A stretch of 64,000 bases of DNA from Circinella minor. Lineage: Eukaryota > Mucoromycota > Mucoromycetes > Mucorales > Lichtheimiaceae. Under the pieces are notes generated by a model, which saw nothing but the letters and a program-made list of their open reading frames with translations, was not told where the DNA came from and did not search any database. Both the position numbers and the translations under genes were made by a program. The stretch is taken from positions 62,001 to 126,000 of the forward strand of contig JAEPRB010000107.1 of assembly GCA_016758965.1 (NCBI GenBank). Direction: 5' to 3'. This document shows, piece by piece, positions 11,612-24,052 of this stretch (position 1 is its first letter; each line of letters begins with the position of its first letter).

Positions 11612-14600
11612 ATGGATAATGAGGGTCCACAATCGAAACGAATTAAATTATCTTTAGAACCAACTGTTGATAGAGCACCTATTGATATTACTGATCAGGG
11701 TGTAGAAACATACAAAGAGTAATATGATTTTTTTTATCAAAAACACAAGGAAAAATTAGTTAATATGAAAAAAATAGCCCTTAATTCATTCTTTTATTTT
11801 TTTTAGTGAACCTTCATTACCAGCAAAATTAATGGAAACAGTGGATCGAATCTGGTATGAACGTGGCGATTGGCGAGATATTACTGAGGAAAATTTGAAA
11901 GCTTCGATTCAAAATAGCGAGGAACAAAATGGTGAAATGAACAACGACGCGACAAATGATGTACAATCAGTAGCACCAACAACACAACAGCAACAACTGC
12001 AACCCCCACCTGGTTTTGATATTGTTAAAGTACGCGAATCAGTTGTTAACAAACTTTTGTAAGTTTATTTGTTTGTTTGTGGAAATGATTATAGAAAGGA
12101 TTCAACCTTTCTTCCCTTTGTTTTTTTTACTAATGGAGAATGAAATAATAATAAAAAAACCAGCCATGCCAAAAGTGAAATCGACGTAGCACTGGATGTA
12201 ATCAACATTTTACTATCACAAAATCGACCAGGTGTATTGGCAAAAGATGCTGTTTTACCATTACCAGCAGGATCTTTACATGCCACTTATGTTGCTAGAC
12301 CAAAACCAACCAATAAAGCACAACTTGAATCGGTTCAATTAACTTTGGGATTAAAGCGAAAAGTAAATATATAAATGAATTTGGGATGTTAAAAAGGAGG
12401 AAAGTAAAAGACAAAAAAAAAACATTAGTGAAACATTCAATTAAATCTATTGTCACTACTTAGCAACAACGAACTGCATCCGAGTTCTTAAAATCAAGTG
12501 CAAAAAATTTAAAACGATTAGTTGAAGTAGAACAAACGTTTTGGGATGAAGCATTGGATTTACGACGAAATAATTGGTTAATGCAAGCAAATGCAGTTCC
12601 TCCAGCGATGGGTGGATTGTCTGTATCTAATACAGGAACATCCTTTTTAATACGTTATGGATATACTGATGGTAAAGTCGTTGTAGTGACGTTTTTTGTA
12701 TTTTCAAGAGAACAAATATATATATCTAGACGATATCGAGAACTGAACATTTATTTTATTTGTTTTTAATAGTGGGATCCGACTTTGGCGAAGTATCATT
12801 TGGGGAATTCAGTAGAGCAGAAAATGATAATGAAAATAAAGCAGATACCCAAGCACAACTCAGCTTACCACATAATGTACAACGACGATTGATGGCTAAT
12901 GTACGTAAATGTCATATGGAACGACTTGCACGTCAATTTGAACTTTCATCCGAAGTTATTATGGGCATGTCAGAAAAAGATGAAGGAGACACTAAAAATG
13001 GTAAAATTACATCAAATATTAATATTAAATTGGAATATTAAAAAAAAGACTTATTAATGTAGTATTGACTATTTATATAGAACCCATTTCATCATTATCA
13101 CTTGATACACATCAAAGTAAGATTCAACAGCAACTTGTTGAAGCACAAGCTACCGTATTTGACGCCGAATTATATTCCTCAGTAAGTCTTTTTTTTTTTA
13201 TTTCTCTTTTTTGGTAAATTGAAGAATTAATTATTTATGATCATGATAATAATAGGTATTATCAGAAGCTCAAAGTTTAGCAAATACCAACGATGTACAT
13301 TTCGCTGATGAAGAAATTATTGTTAATGTGGATGGACATGTGGATCTTACAATACAACGTGTTCAAAAACCTACCAGCAATAACAACGATGACGATAATG
13401 ACGATAATGGAGATGTTACTATGGGATTAACGACGACGAACACAAAGTTTACGACACAACAAATGGCAGGACGAACACTAGACTTAGCACTTCGACTTTT
13501 ATTAATTCAACGACATAGATACAACCAGTGGAAAAGCCGTGCAAGATTACTATGTCCAAGTCGAAAAACACAGCAATTACTTGCTTCCATTGGAGAATCA
13601 GTAACTTACCAAAATATATCAGGAGGTCCTGGTGGTAATACTGGTGGCGGACCAGGATCTGCGCCCAACAGTAGTGGTAGTGGTGCAGGTGGAAGAACAA
13701 ATCGATTACAAGCTCATCATCATCACTCTTCGCAAGCCGGTCTTGCTGTTGTCAGTCCTGGTTCACGTAAATTACCACCTGTCGTTCCAATCTTATCCAA
13801 CGCATTATCCATGTGTAAATTTTGGGTACTTTTTGATCGTGTACGACAACTTGTGTATGATGTTATAGAACCATTTAGCAGTGAAGGTGGTATGGATTTG
13901 GCTGTTCATTATGAAATGATATCTGAAGGTGAACAACGACGGAATACAAATGTATGTGCGGCTTATCCATCAGTGGGTGACATGTCCATTACGCTTAGCA
14001 TTGCTTTCAAAAAGGGTCAATTTCTTTTATTTGAGCTCCATCATTCAGGCAACATCACTGTACGATTACCCCAAGGACTTGTTACCTTGAGTAATATTAG
14101 TGAATTCCAAGCGTTATTAATTAGAGAAATCAACCTTATTTGTTTACGGATGGTCTGTGATGCAGCAAACGATATTGTACGCAACTCGCCATCATATAAA
14201 GCAGCAACAGCAAGTGAACAGGCTAGATTGTCATGGAAGGTCGATGATATTGAGGAAATGATCAATGGATCACTTTGGTGGGCATTAGATAGTTCACCGG
14301 AAAAGACACATGTCTGGAGAAGCATGTAAGTTAAAATAAACTTTTCCCCTTTATGTTACTGATTACTGTTATACATATATATCTTTTACTTATCTCTATT
14401 TTGAAAACCAAATTAAATAATCAAATGACGTGATATATATGTTTCATAGACAAGTACAATTGATCAAGACTAAGGTGGAGACTACCAAACCAGCATACCA
14501 ATTACAGTTCCAATTACTTTCACCACCTAAAAATCAACCACCACTACCTCCTATTACACGAGAAATTTTGTTGGCAAGAAATTACACTGAAGGTTGTCGA

Positions 14601-14684
14601 GGGGAAGGGGCACTAACTTTTAGTGAACGAGTGAAAATGATGGTAGATGACCTGATCCTGGAAGCTGCTGTTGCACAGAAGTGA
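11612..14684 (+). CDS. MED17: Mediator complex subunit 17
   Basis: Head-module scaffold subunit of the RNA polymerase II Mediator (Srb4 in budding yeast), nuclear, 799 aa. Eight exons: 11612-11718, 11807-12058, 12164-12362, 12464-12671, 12773-13000, 13081-13181, 13256-14325, 14450-14684; all junctions keep frame. Recognised by the conserved order: IRL-like N terminus followed by IWYERGDWRDITEENL, the FHAKSEIDVALDVINILLS segment, the FWDEALDLRRNNW block, the GSDFGE region and the long C-terminal domain ending in REILLARNY. A Gly/Ser/Asn-rich linker with a His run (in exon 7) is an addition usual in fungi with low-complexity insertions. It converges on the glycosyltransferase gene with only 41 bp between stop codons, so 3' UTRs probably overlap. 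Confidence 0.92.
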
Positions 14685-14725
14685 TAATGTAATATGATAA
14701 TATATATATATTTAATAAAGCCTAT

Positions 14726-17490
14726 TTACATGTTGATAGCAAATAATGATCGCCACATACTTGGTTTGCTATGTTGAATTTTATGATTATTGGATTGCAT
14801 CGAGCGAGTAATAATTATATCATTATATAATAATCGGCCATTCATTATTTGTTTCAAGTCTGGTATACACATGGATGGATCATCATGGTATTGGTCAGCA
14901 TCAAGTATATAGAATGAACGTGATGGTGAAACCAAAATGGGTGGAGCATTGGTTGTACCACTGAAAAACATATTGAGTGCAATATCGGTACATTGAGGAT
15001 GTGCGTGTAGATAAACGTGAATATCGTCTGGAAGTAGACAAGTAAATGAGTAAAGCCAATCTGACTTGATGAACATGGCAGTGGAATGAATGATACTATA
15101 ACGACCGGATGCTGGTTTGGGCTGAAGTCTACCATTTTTACGATGAAGTGATGCATCAAATCCAACAAGTTCGTCCGGATGCTTTTGCCAGACCTAAATT
15201 TGTAAATATAGTAAGTTTTTTATTACGTATTAATTATTTTACTTCTCTCATAGATCCTAGCTGCTTATGTAGTGTAAATTTCTATGTATTACCTTGAATG
15301 CAAATTCCAAGTCTTGGATAGAAGGAATTACCTAAATGTGATAACCTTTGTTTAGTCCTACTTAATATTCATTTACCATTCCAAGCATTTTTATAGAGTA
15401 TATACCTTATCCTCTAATAATAGAGTTCCTTCCGTCTTTAAGCGATGAACTACACTAAATGCATTTTCTGATGACGAAATCCATTCGATTGGTACACCAG
15501 AAATTCGTTTAGGCATAGAAATCCAACTTTGGATGTTTTCATTTAAGTCTTCATCATCAAATACTCCATCTTTTGTCACCACGAATATTTTTTCAACCAT
15601 AATATCATCAATATCATCTGTATTCGTGGTCAGTAGTACAAGTAAACTATCAATATACGTCTTCCATGTGGGATTATCCATTTGAACTGATGATGAGAGT
15701 ATAATAGTGAATTTGTTGGTTTTTGGGTATCGTGACTTATAATTACTCTTCAAGTCTGCATTACATGCCTTCGACAAACTGTTACTAGAGCCACTTGCAG
15801 AAAGTAGTTTGCCTACATAATAAAGAAAATAATTATGCTTCTAGAGAATGTCTATGCAAGTAGATTTTGCATTTTTTCTTTTTATATTATATATACATAG
15901 TAAAGGTTATTATTTACCTTGTGCTAAACGTGATCGCATATTTCTTCCAGTTTTAATCCATTTATCAAATAGATATGTGTCATAATTATCGCGCCATTCA
16001 CGATTATGCAAATAATAAAAGTTCCAAGGTTTGATCTCACTTGTAAAATGAACAATTTTAACCGTATTTCTGTAAACATGCGAGGCGACCAAGTTTGAAA
16101 AATGCTACGTACATAATTGTATGTTATCCATTTTTGATTTAGTACGTACAGAACCATTTTCTGCACTCAATATACAGTTTTCTTTCCATTTGTCCCATTT
16201 TCTTTCTTGGCATTTTTTTCTTACCATAAACTTGATCATCAGATTGTAGTATCCTGGTAATACATGAACGGATGACTGATTAAAATACCAATTAAGGAAT
16301 CCTTGATCCCCACGATTGTAACTTGGTGCCTTTTCATAAATATCCAGCATATTGCGGAAAATCTCCTTTGAAGGTTGTGCCACAAAGACACCCGTATTCA
16401 CAACTCCACCTTTTTTATTTTACAATACAGAAATATAAATCAAATAAGTTTTACTCTTTTCATTGTTTCTTTCTTTTTTTTCAACAGTAAAATCATTTTC
16501 TACCTGCATCTATAGCACCACTGAATTGAGGTCGTTGAAATAGCTCGTCGATCCCTTGTACAACTAATGTATCCGCATCTAAAAATACAACCTTTTGTTT
16601 GTATCAATGTATATAATATGATCATTAATAATTATAGTATCATGTGAGTACATCATCCCAATAAATAGAGTGGGAAAAAAACTACAAAAGAGAACCATTC
16701 CCGTCAAAAATTTCTTTTGAACTATCTTTTCTTCATAATAGTACCTTTTGGTATTTTGTAAGGTTCCACAAATGAAGTTTTGAATATCGACATGCTTTAT
16801 TATAACCTTCCTTGACAACCGCTTCTGTTTCTTTCCAGGGATAATTAATCTATTCGTTTGTTTATTTATTTTTGTATTAGTACCGTATGGCGTAAAAATT
16901 TAGCTCATTTGTTTTAGATATATATGATAGCCAGATTCATGTGCTCCTTTTTTTCTGAAATAGAGAATTTGTAGATTTTTTTTTTTTACCTTTTCAATTT
17001 CTATAATCCGAGCTCCAAGGTATTCTAACTGCTCACGTACCGTCTGTGACACAGGTGGAAGTACGAGAACAATAATATCGTGTTTGGTTCTGGCATTAAC
17101 AACCAGAGAGTGAACCAGCACTTGTGTTGCCTCTGCCTATTGTTTAGTATTGGTGTTGTTAAAAAGATAGAAAGGAAATATATATGTTGGTGACGATATT
17201 TCTATTATTACCATCGCATCATCGCATAAAAATGTAACATATGCAAAGGGACCCGCCAAAGCGGTAAGTTCAGAATTTATATTATTAGCTTTTGTATCAT
17301 TATTATAAGTATCGGTATGAAATAATGTTTCATCGACTGCTTCGAGTTCTTGGCTGTTATTATTATCAACAACGGCATCCTTGCTATTGGTATGTGATGA
17401 TGAGGACGACCATTCAGGTATAATAAAAAAATAAGTTAGACCGATACACCAACAAAATGCTACTGATATAAACAGTAGTCGTCGATTCAT
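14726..17490 (-). CDS. GT8-GT64 fusion glycosyltransferase, type II membrane protein
   Basis: A 634-aa protein in nine exons: 17490-17212, 17136-16990, 16849-16745, 16591-16504, 16409-16225, 16104-15918, 15812-15406, 15331-15293, 15193-14726. A short cytosolic tail and a hydrophobic anchor (residues 4-24) predict a Golgi type II enzyme. A GT8 (glycogenin-like) domain follows from about 80 to 310: YVTFLCDDAM, the metal motif DAD at 182-184 in VVFLDADTLV, VVNTGVFV, GDQGFLNWYF and IVHFTSEIKPWNF. From about 365 to 620 a GT64 (exostosin-type) domain follows: KFTIILSSS, LEDKVIPSIQDLEFAFKVW, DELVGFDASLH and CTDIALNMFFSG. At the metal site usually read as DDD this copy has EDK. GT8 plus GT49 (LARGE) and GT47 plus GT64 (EXT) are known pairs; GT8 plus GT64 I do not know. 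The junction is supported by one continuous 407-nt exon and matching intron phases. Sugar specificity is not predictable. Confidence 0.87.
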
Positions 17491-17784
17491 AATATTTATA
17501 TTTATATTTTTTCACGCCTAATAAAAATGATATAAAATTAAAGAAGAGAGAACAGAAAAATATATATAATTACAGTACTTTATGGGAAAGGAGAATAATG
17601 TAGACCAAGTAGCATGATTAAACTAAACTAAACTAAACCAAGTAAAGCTTCCCTTTTTCTCACACACTCTCTCGCTCTCTCGCACACACATGTACACCAT
17701 TTTTTTCATTGAATTTATTATATTACCATATTGTTCAATATTATAATTGTTATGAATAATTATTAATTAATAAATAATGTACTA

Positions 17785-19233
17785 TTATAATGTGGTAGTG
17801 GTAACATTTGTACTGGCAGTTAAGACACCCGCTGTAGTCAGCATTTTGGCCTCATTCTGTTTTAATCTTTTCAATATTCCAACAGAATAGCATATAGTAA
17901 AAACAGAAATTAAAGCACCAATGATTCCCCAAGTTATACTGCTTGCAATGACTACTGTGTCAATATCAAATGAAAATATATAATACAGTTTTAACCCAAA
18001 CTCCAATTCTAATAAAATAATATCGATTGCTGTAAGAAGACGTATATGCATTCGACAGTAACGAGAATTTTGCCAGTAAAATAAAATTCTTGGTTGTATT
18101 ATGACTTCTTCTCCCTCCTCCTCCTCCTCCTCCTTACTGTCAATGGGGTTATTGCTTTTCTGCTTTTCATCATCCTCTTCCTTATTTTCCTGGTTTTCTT
18201 CTTTTTCATAATCAGCTCCTCCTTCGTGAGGTAGCTTTTTGTTAATAATTGTGTAAACTGGTTTTAATGGTACCAGATCTTTGGCAAGATAATACATGAT
18301 GGGTTTTAATTCAAAGGAACCTATTCTGATGGGCAATAATGACAAAGCACATGTTGCTCCTACACCTGCTGTTCTATTATATAATTTTATAGGCACATAA
18401 ATGTGATAATTGTTTTTATTAAGTTTGTTCTTATTCCATGAATTCCCCCAAGTGTTCATTACTGTTTTTTTTTTTTTTTTACATACAAATGACATTTCAT
18501 TTTACATACATTAATGATTCACGCATCATCATAAGTTTAGGATCGCCATTAGCAACGGCTAGTATTATGGACACCAGAAATCCTATATAAGAATATTATG
18601 TTGCTAGGTTGTAAGTATATATGATCAATGTAGTATTTCCTATGATAATTTAAATTACGTGTAAATTAAACAGAGATAATTAATAATATTACCACATATG
18701 GATGCAATACCGATCGTATCCATGTGCCTGAGAAATGTTGCCTGTATCAGGACAGAAATGATTGTCGGTGTACTTGAAAGTACCAAGGCCCACACGGGTG
18801 GTAAGTAGGGTTTTAGTAAATAATACAAAAGAATGGGTGTGACAGCATTGACAATGACAATATATGTAATTCGTCGGATAACAAGGCATCGTTGTGTTTG
18901 TGTTGATAGTATTGAAGCATCATCATCGACATTATCTTTATCATTATTGTTATCATCGTTGTTTGGATCATTATTGTCTTTATGTTTACTGGGTCCATCA
19001 TTATCAAGAGTACCAATATTTTTTATATTATTCTTAATATTCTTTTCAGACTTGTCATCATCATTATTTTTAAGGTCCTGCAGATGATCTTCATTATTAT
19101 TGCCATCCATATGTTTAAAAACAGTATTAATAAGAGAGGCTGATCCAGTAATAATCTTTGATCTATTATTATTATTTTTAATGTCGTTATTCTTTTTTTT
19201 CTGTTGCTCTTGCTGTTGTTCTAGGGCCAACAT
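17785..19233 (-). CDS. multi-pass membrane protein, VC0807-like
   Basis: A 400-aa protein; exons 19233-18693, 18582-18510, 18373-17785. After an Asn/Asp/Lys-rich N terminus (about 115 aa) come hydrophobic helices with the family pattern: NAVTPILLYYLLKPYLPP, VWALVLSSTPTIISVL, RRVD-like HMDTIGI, then ANGDPKLMMMRESLITAG across introns 1 and 2. This order is that of the VC0807/DUF3159-type membrane family, known mostly from bacteria and from fungi, of unknown function. A second charged insertion (Glu run, SKEEEEEEGEE) splits the two halves. Intron 2 acceptor was placed at 18374 because it restores the RESL-TaG motif; reading on from the ATG inside the intron would not. No enzymatic motif seen. 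Confidence 0.72.
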
Positions 19234-19866
19234 TAGATTTATAAAAGAAAAAAAGATAATTCAAGAATATCATTCAAGGAAGAAAAAAAAATAAAATCGA
19301 CGGAAAGGGGTGGTGTTATTCTTGGTGTGTAGTAAAGCATTTGTTATGTACAATGGGAATGTAACGCAGCCCAAAAGCTAATAAAAAAATAATCTTCATT
19401 GCAACTGCTAACTAACAAATACAACAATGTGTATATATAATAATGACTATCATCTAATTCTTTTTTTTTTCTTTGTTTTCTTCTATATTAGACACGCTTA
19501 TAAATAGTATGTACAACCCGTGTTCTTTTTCTTTTTTTTTTCCCTCTTTTTATTGATAAAAATATATAGTGGTGCAATCAGATATAAATTCTTGGGAACA
19601 AATTAACACATATTAAGAAAAAAAAAGGAAAAATTAGAAAAATCAAATAAAAAATCAAATAAAAAAAAAAAGTATCTCTATATATATTTTTTACAGAAAG
19701 GGAGAAAGGGGCGGAATATACAAGTGTGGGCATCTCTAGCGAATCAGAAAATAAAAGAAAACAATGATAACATGGATGGGTCCCAAAAAAAAAATTCAAC
19801 AAGATGATAGAGGAAAACTGATGGGGATATAATATACTAGAAATGATGATTATATATACACAAATG
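19234..19866. other. intergenic, A/T tracts
   Basis: This spacer upstream of the VC0807-like gene and downstream of the low-complexity gene is rich in A and T homopolymers (for example 19617-19690). I see no gene in it; the 74-codon frame at 19578-19802 is a Phe-rich translation of T tracts. Confidence 0.5.
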
Positions 19867-20403
19867 TTAAAACATGACTACTTCCACATTATCATTAAAT
19901 GTTACAGATCGGCTCAATGGTGATGATGGTAATGATGATGATGTAGTAGTAGTAGTAGTAGTAGTAGTATTGCTGTTGTAGTTGTTGTTGCTTTTGCTTT
20001 TATTTGTCTTGTTGCTTGAAGACTTGATGGCTTCATATTGAGTTAATGGTAACCACGTGCAGGATTGTGTCATAGTTAATGGTGTTGTCGGTGACCGTCG
20101 TCGTCGGCGTTGAACCCGCTCGATATTATTATCACTTTTGTTGCCGTTTATGTGGTCATTTTCATTATCTTCTTCTTTCGTGGTAACAATGGTCGTAGTC
20201 GTAGTAGTACTTGAAATATCTTCATTCGTTGTTGTTGTTGTTGTTGTTGTTGTCGCTGGTGAGCAAGCAACTAGTAGGTCATATATATCTTGATCAAGCT
20301 GTGCATCTTTTCGATTGCGTTCACGTATAACCGCGTCGTGTCGGTTATAGTATTGACGATGTTCTTTTCGTAGTGTGTCACGTCGTTGTTGATGCTGTAC
20401 CAT
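19867..20403 (-). CDS. low-complexity hypothetical protein with an RVxF-like motif
   Basis: A 178-aa single-exon frame I do not recognise. The N terminus is basic and helical-looking (MVQHQQRRDTLRKEHRQYY). Two poly-Thr runs, an Asn/Lys-rich linker and an RRRRR stretch follow. The C terminus reads LSRSVTFNDNVEVV, a short conserved-looking tail; R-S-V-T-F fits the RVxF docking pattern for protein phosphatase 1, and similar S-V-T-F-x-D-N-V tails recur in fungal proteins as far as I know. The trinucleotide repeats coding Thr (near 19940 and 20230) are prone to length change. Coding status rests on the intact frame and the structured tail only. Confidence 0.5.
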   Translation of the reverse strand: MVQHQQRRDTLRKEHRQYYNRHDAVIRERNRKDAQLDQDIYDLLVACSPATTTTTTTTTNEDISSTTTTTTIVTTKEEDNENDHINGNKSDNNIERVQRRRRRSPTTPLTMTQSCTWLPLTQYEAIKSSSNKTNKSKSNNNYNSNTTTTTTTTTSSSLPSSPLSRSVTFNDNVEVVMF

Positions 20404-23400
20404 GGTTTTTCTTAAAAAAAAGGTGGAAAAATAAAATAACTAATTAATAAAAGTGGAGAAAATTGTTGTTGTTCTTGTCCAATAATGAATAAAAAAAGAA
20501 ATATAAAAAAGAAAGAGAGGAACGGGTTTTTATATCTTTTTTTTTCTTCTCTTTAAATAGTCTGTGCACTAGTAATAGAGGTAATGTTTAATCTGCTTCT
20601 CGAAAGTCTCGGGAACGCAGGCCGGGGCGCAGCTTACATATTCCGTTCTTCTGTTACCGATGTTTCTGTTTGTTTTCTTTCCGCAGTTTTATTTTTAATG
20701 TTAACATATTATACACAACACTTTTAAAAAAAAATTATTTACTTGTCATGATATATAAGTTTTGGGAAAGAAGAGATATATATTCAGAAAAGATTATTTT
20801 TTTTAATTGGATAGGAATATGATGGACAACCTTATCGGAGAAGCACAATAATATTTCTATCGTCATAGTAATTATGATACTCTTATAAGAAGTACAAAAC
20901 AGGTAAAGTTATGATTACCATGATTTCAATTTTCAATTTTTTTTGGCATCTTTTTACTCATAATTTTGTTGCCATAGATAACATGTAAAGAGTGAACGAA
21001 TGAAAAGGTATTTAATTATTCTGTCTTGTCGTATGAATGAACCAATATAGTTCCAACACGCATAAATTGAAAAGAAAATTATAAAGTAAATAAATGTACT
21101 ATTATGATTGGAATGTAATTAATTTTATTCAATTTCAATAAGCAAACCAATTAAACTGATAGTTTGAATTATTTTATAATTCATTTACATTACACAAACA
21201 AAAAAAAAAAAGCCCATTTGTTATTTTTAAACCCCAAAGGAAAACATAGGTGTAACATTAAGCTTTTTTTTCTTTTTACATTCCATAGCACCAGCTAACT
21301 CTTGTCCGGTTGCTAATAAAAAAAAAAAACACTTACAAAACTTAATAAACTCAAATGGTGCTCAGCAAAATGATAATATAAGAGATTTGAACGGCTAATG
21401 TGCACCGAGATGAATTTTCAAATGGTTCCACTAAATTGTTTAAAAGATTCTCCCAAACACAACAGTACCAATAAATTTTTCAAAGCTGGAAAAGTAAAAG
21501 TCAGTAGAAGCATAACTTTGTGAGAAAAGGATATTTTCTCTTTGAATTAAATATATTGTTACAAATATTACTTAATTTGTCAGATTCACTTCACCCCCTT
21601 TCATTTCTCGTAAGACATAAACCTATAATTCTTGAGCGTTCGAGAAAATTGTTTATCCATGGCGGAAAAGAAACTAAATTGTGTTGGGGAATAGTTATGT
21701 TTAATATACAAAGAGTGAGTAGATTTATCATAATTTATTGCAGTCGTTCTGGATTACAAGAAAAAAATATAAACAGCAAAACGATCTCACTTGATATTTG
21801 AAGATGATGAAGATAATAAAAAACGTTCATATATTTAATCGAATTAACGGTTCGTCGTTAAAACATCAGTGATAGTCTAGTAATTGATTACAAAAGGTTT
21901 AATTTTTTTTATACAAAAGAGGCGACTAACAGAATTAAATTATTTATAAATGACAATACCTACTATGTATTTTTCAAAGGAAAACAGTATGATGATTCTA
22001 TTCAATGATGATAAACATTGAGCACGATGACCTAGAACCTTTTGCTGGTTCCAAAATCATTCCATAGTATCATGTAAAAAATTGGAAGCTGAGCATGTGA
22101 TTATTTTTATCATTTCTATAGTGTCAAGCTGAAAAATATTGTGTACATTGAAACAACAGAGATATTAGATAATAATGGTACTTCTAGTAATACATATATA
22201 TCTCAGCTAATTACGTACCTCCATAAAGTACATACTATTCAGGCAATATTATGTAAAGAGCACGAAGAAGCCTAACAAACGAGGTTTAGAAATTAAAAAA
22301 AAAGGTTTCGATTTTTTTGTTCTTAAATTATGTATTAAAATACTCTCCATGTAAAAGCTAACATGCTCAATTTTAAAGGATTTATTTTTGACATCTTCAA
22401 AGAGCAAAAATATGGCGGTTTAGTTAAGCGGACATTATCCATGCGAGAAGGACACAAGGTTGATGTTTTAGATATTTATAAACCTATGGGATTGAACATT
22501 ATTTGTAGATACAAATTACGGTAATATAATATTCATCAAACAACAGCGACAATTGTTGAAACAATAGAAGCAAGAATCAAAGCACCTGTACAACCAAAGG
22601 TATTACTCATAAAGATAAGAAGTATAAATAAATGTTGGGACAACATCTAACAACCTTTTTATTTATTAAAACTTACAAACAATGACAAGTATAATTGATG
22701 GTAATGGTATAGAAAGGTGACTTATGATGAAACAGTAACATTTTTCCGAGATTATTATCTATTGAAATTATGCACTATGTTTGTCGGATTGGGATTGTTG
22801 GGAATTAGGTTTAGATTGTTTATGCTTAAGTCAATTTGGTAGTATCCAGTAGGATCTGAAAATTGAGCATGTACTTAAGTACTTATGTATTTATATCTTC
22901 TAAGATAAAGACTAAGTATCGTGGAAAAAGACCAAAGAGCTATTAAAAGACTCACATATTGCTTTATAATTGAGCCACGACATAAACACACCACTAGAGA
23001 ACAAGAAGGAAGCGCGTCATCAACATCGTCTTAATCGTCGTCGTCAGCAAACTCATTTCCTTTCTTGGAAACGAAAATTAACAACCTAATCGACAAAGCC
23101 AACCTATACCACCTTAGTGCCATCCGAAATCTGAAAAAAGTAGAACTATATTGTTTAAAAAATGTAACATACCGAAGCATCAAAAATTGTGCCTCCAACA
23201 AAAATACAAGACGAGAACCAGGTACAGCAAAGAATAATCGTACGTATTTGTAATTTTGCATACATGTTTTGATCAACTACGTAGTACATGAAGGTATACC
23301 ACAGTATTAAAAAGGATATTTATTATGTCATCATTGCGTTCCCGCAATCTTTCTTTTCACCCATTTTTCCATGTAACTCATTATATTGTTTGGGTCAATA

Positions 23401-24052
23401 AAAATAATAACACACTTTTTTTTCCAACATAATATGAATCTCTATATGTTATCAATATAATAAAAAAAAAGGTTTTTATATTCTTGCTCTTTCAACTCAA
23501 TCGACTTTTTCGTATATTATGGATTAGTAATAGTTCGCTGGAGCTGACGGTTCCGGTTCCGGTTGCGGTTTAATAGCGCACTCATGATTGAGGTCGTGAG
23601 GTCGTGGGATCGTCTAAATAGTCAGCCACCACAAATCCCATTATCTCGACAACAACGAGCATTGGAGAAGTGAGTATGACTAGAACTCAATTTTCGCTTT
23701 TGATCTTTCCAAAGTTCGTGTTCGTATTCGTGTTCGTATCAATTCAATTTTTGATTTTGATTTATATACTTAACTTTTGCAACTACACGAGTAACCACAT
23801 CATGTTGCTCTTATGACTAAACAGCAATCGATAATTTGAAAAATCTCTCAAATTAAACTTTGGCAATGAACAAAAATGCGAAAATTGGGGAAATTAAAAA
23901 AGCGGAGAACAAAACTTAATTCATTTATAAGTTTACGAACATTAGGAAAGTGGTGGCACAGTCTTTTTTTCATGTAATTTTTTTTTCTCTCACTGCTTCT
24001 TTATTTTTCTTTAATTACTTTAGACAAGAAATAAACAACGAGAAAAAAAAAC
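20404..24052. other. intergenic, 3.6 kb, no supportable gene
   Basis: Mostly AT-rich. A small GC-rich patch at about 20608-20632 lies upstream of the 19.9-kb gene. Short protein-like frames occur at 21520-21801, 22362-22523 and 23065-23253, none with a recognised domain; they may be decayed elements. An exon-like segment lies at 23584-23669. Upstream of the esterase start, T-rich DNA and a TTTAG acceptor at 24023 could form a 5' UTR intron. Confidence 0.5.
23584..23669 (+). other. exon-like segment with strong donor, possible 5' exon or upstream ORF
   Basis: An ATG opens a frame of 28 codons with protein-like composition (for example QPPQIPLSRQQRALEK) ending at a consensus donor GTGAGT. The nearest suitable acceptor, TTTAG at 24023, would join it to the 5' flank of the esterase gene at 24053, but in a different frame. 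It could thus be a spliced 5' UTR with an upstream ORF, or the first exon of a lost gene. I recognise no family. Confidence 0.3.

Noticed and set aside
18374..18456. Start of a separate gene at the ATG inside intron 2 of the VC0807-like gene
   Set aside because: Splicing it out restores the conserved RESL-ITAG motif in frame, so it is intron.
21520..21801. 93-codon plus-strand frame
   Set aside because: No domain, no splice context, opens with a non-ATG codon.
22362..22523. 53-codon frame starting MLNFKGFIF
   Set aside because: Short, no continuation by splicing, no known domain.
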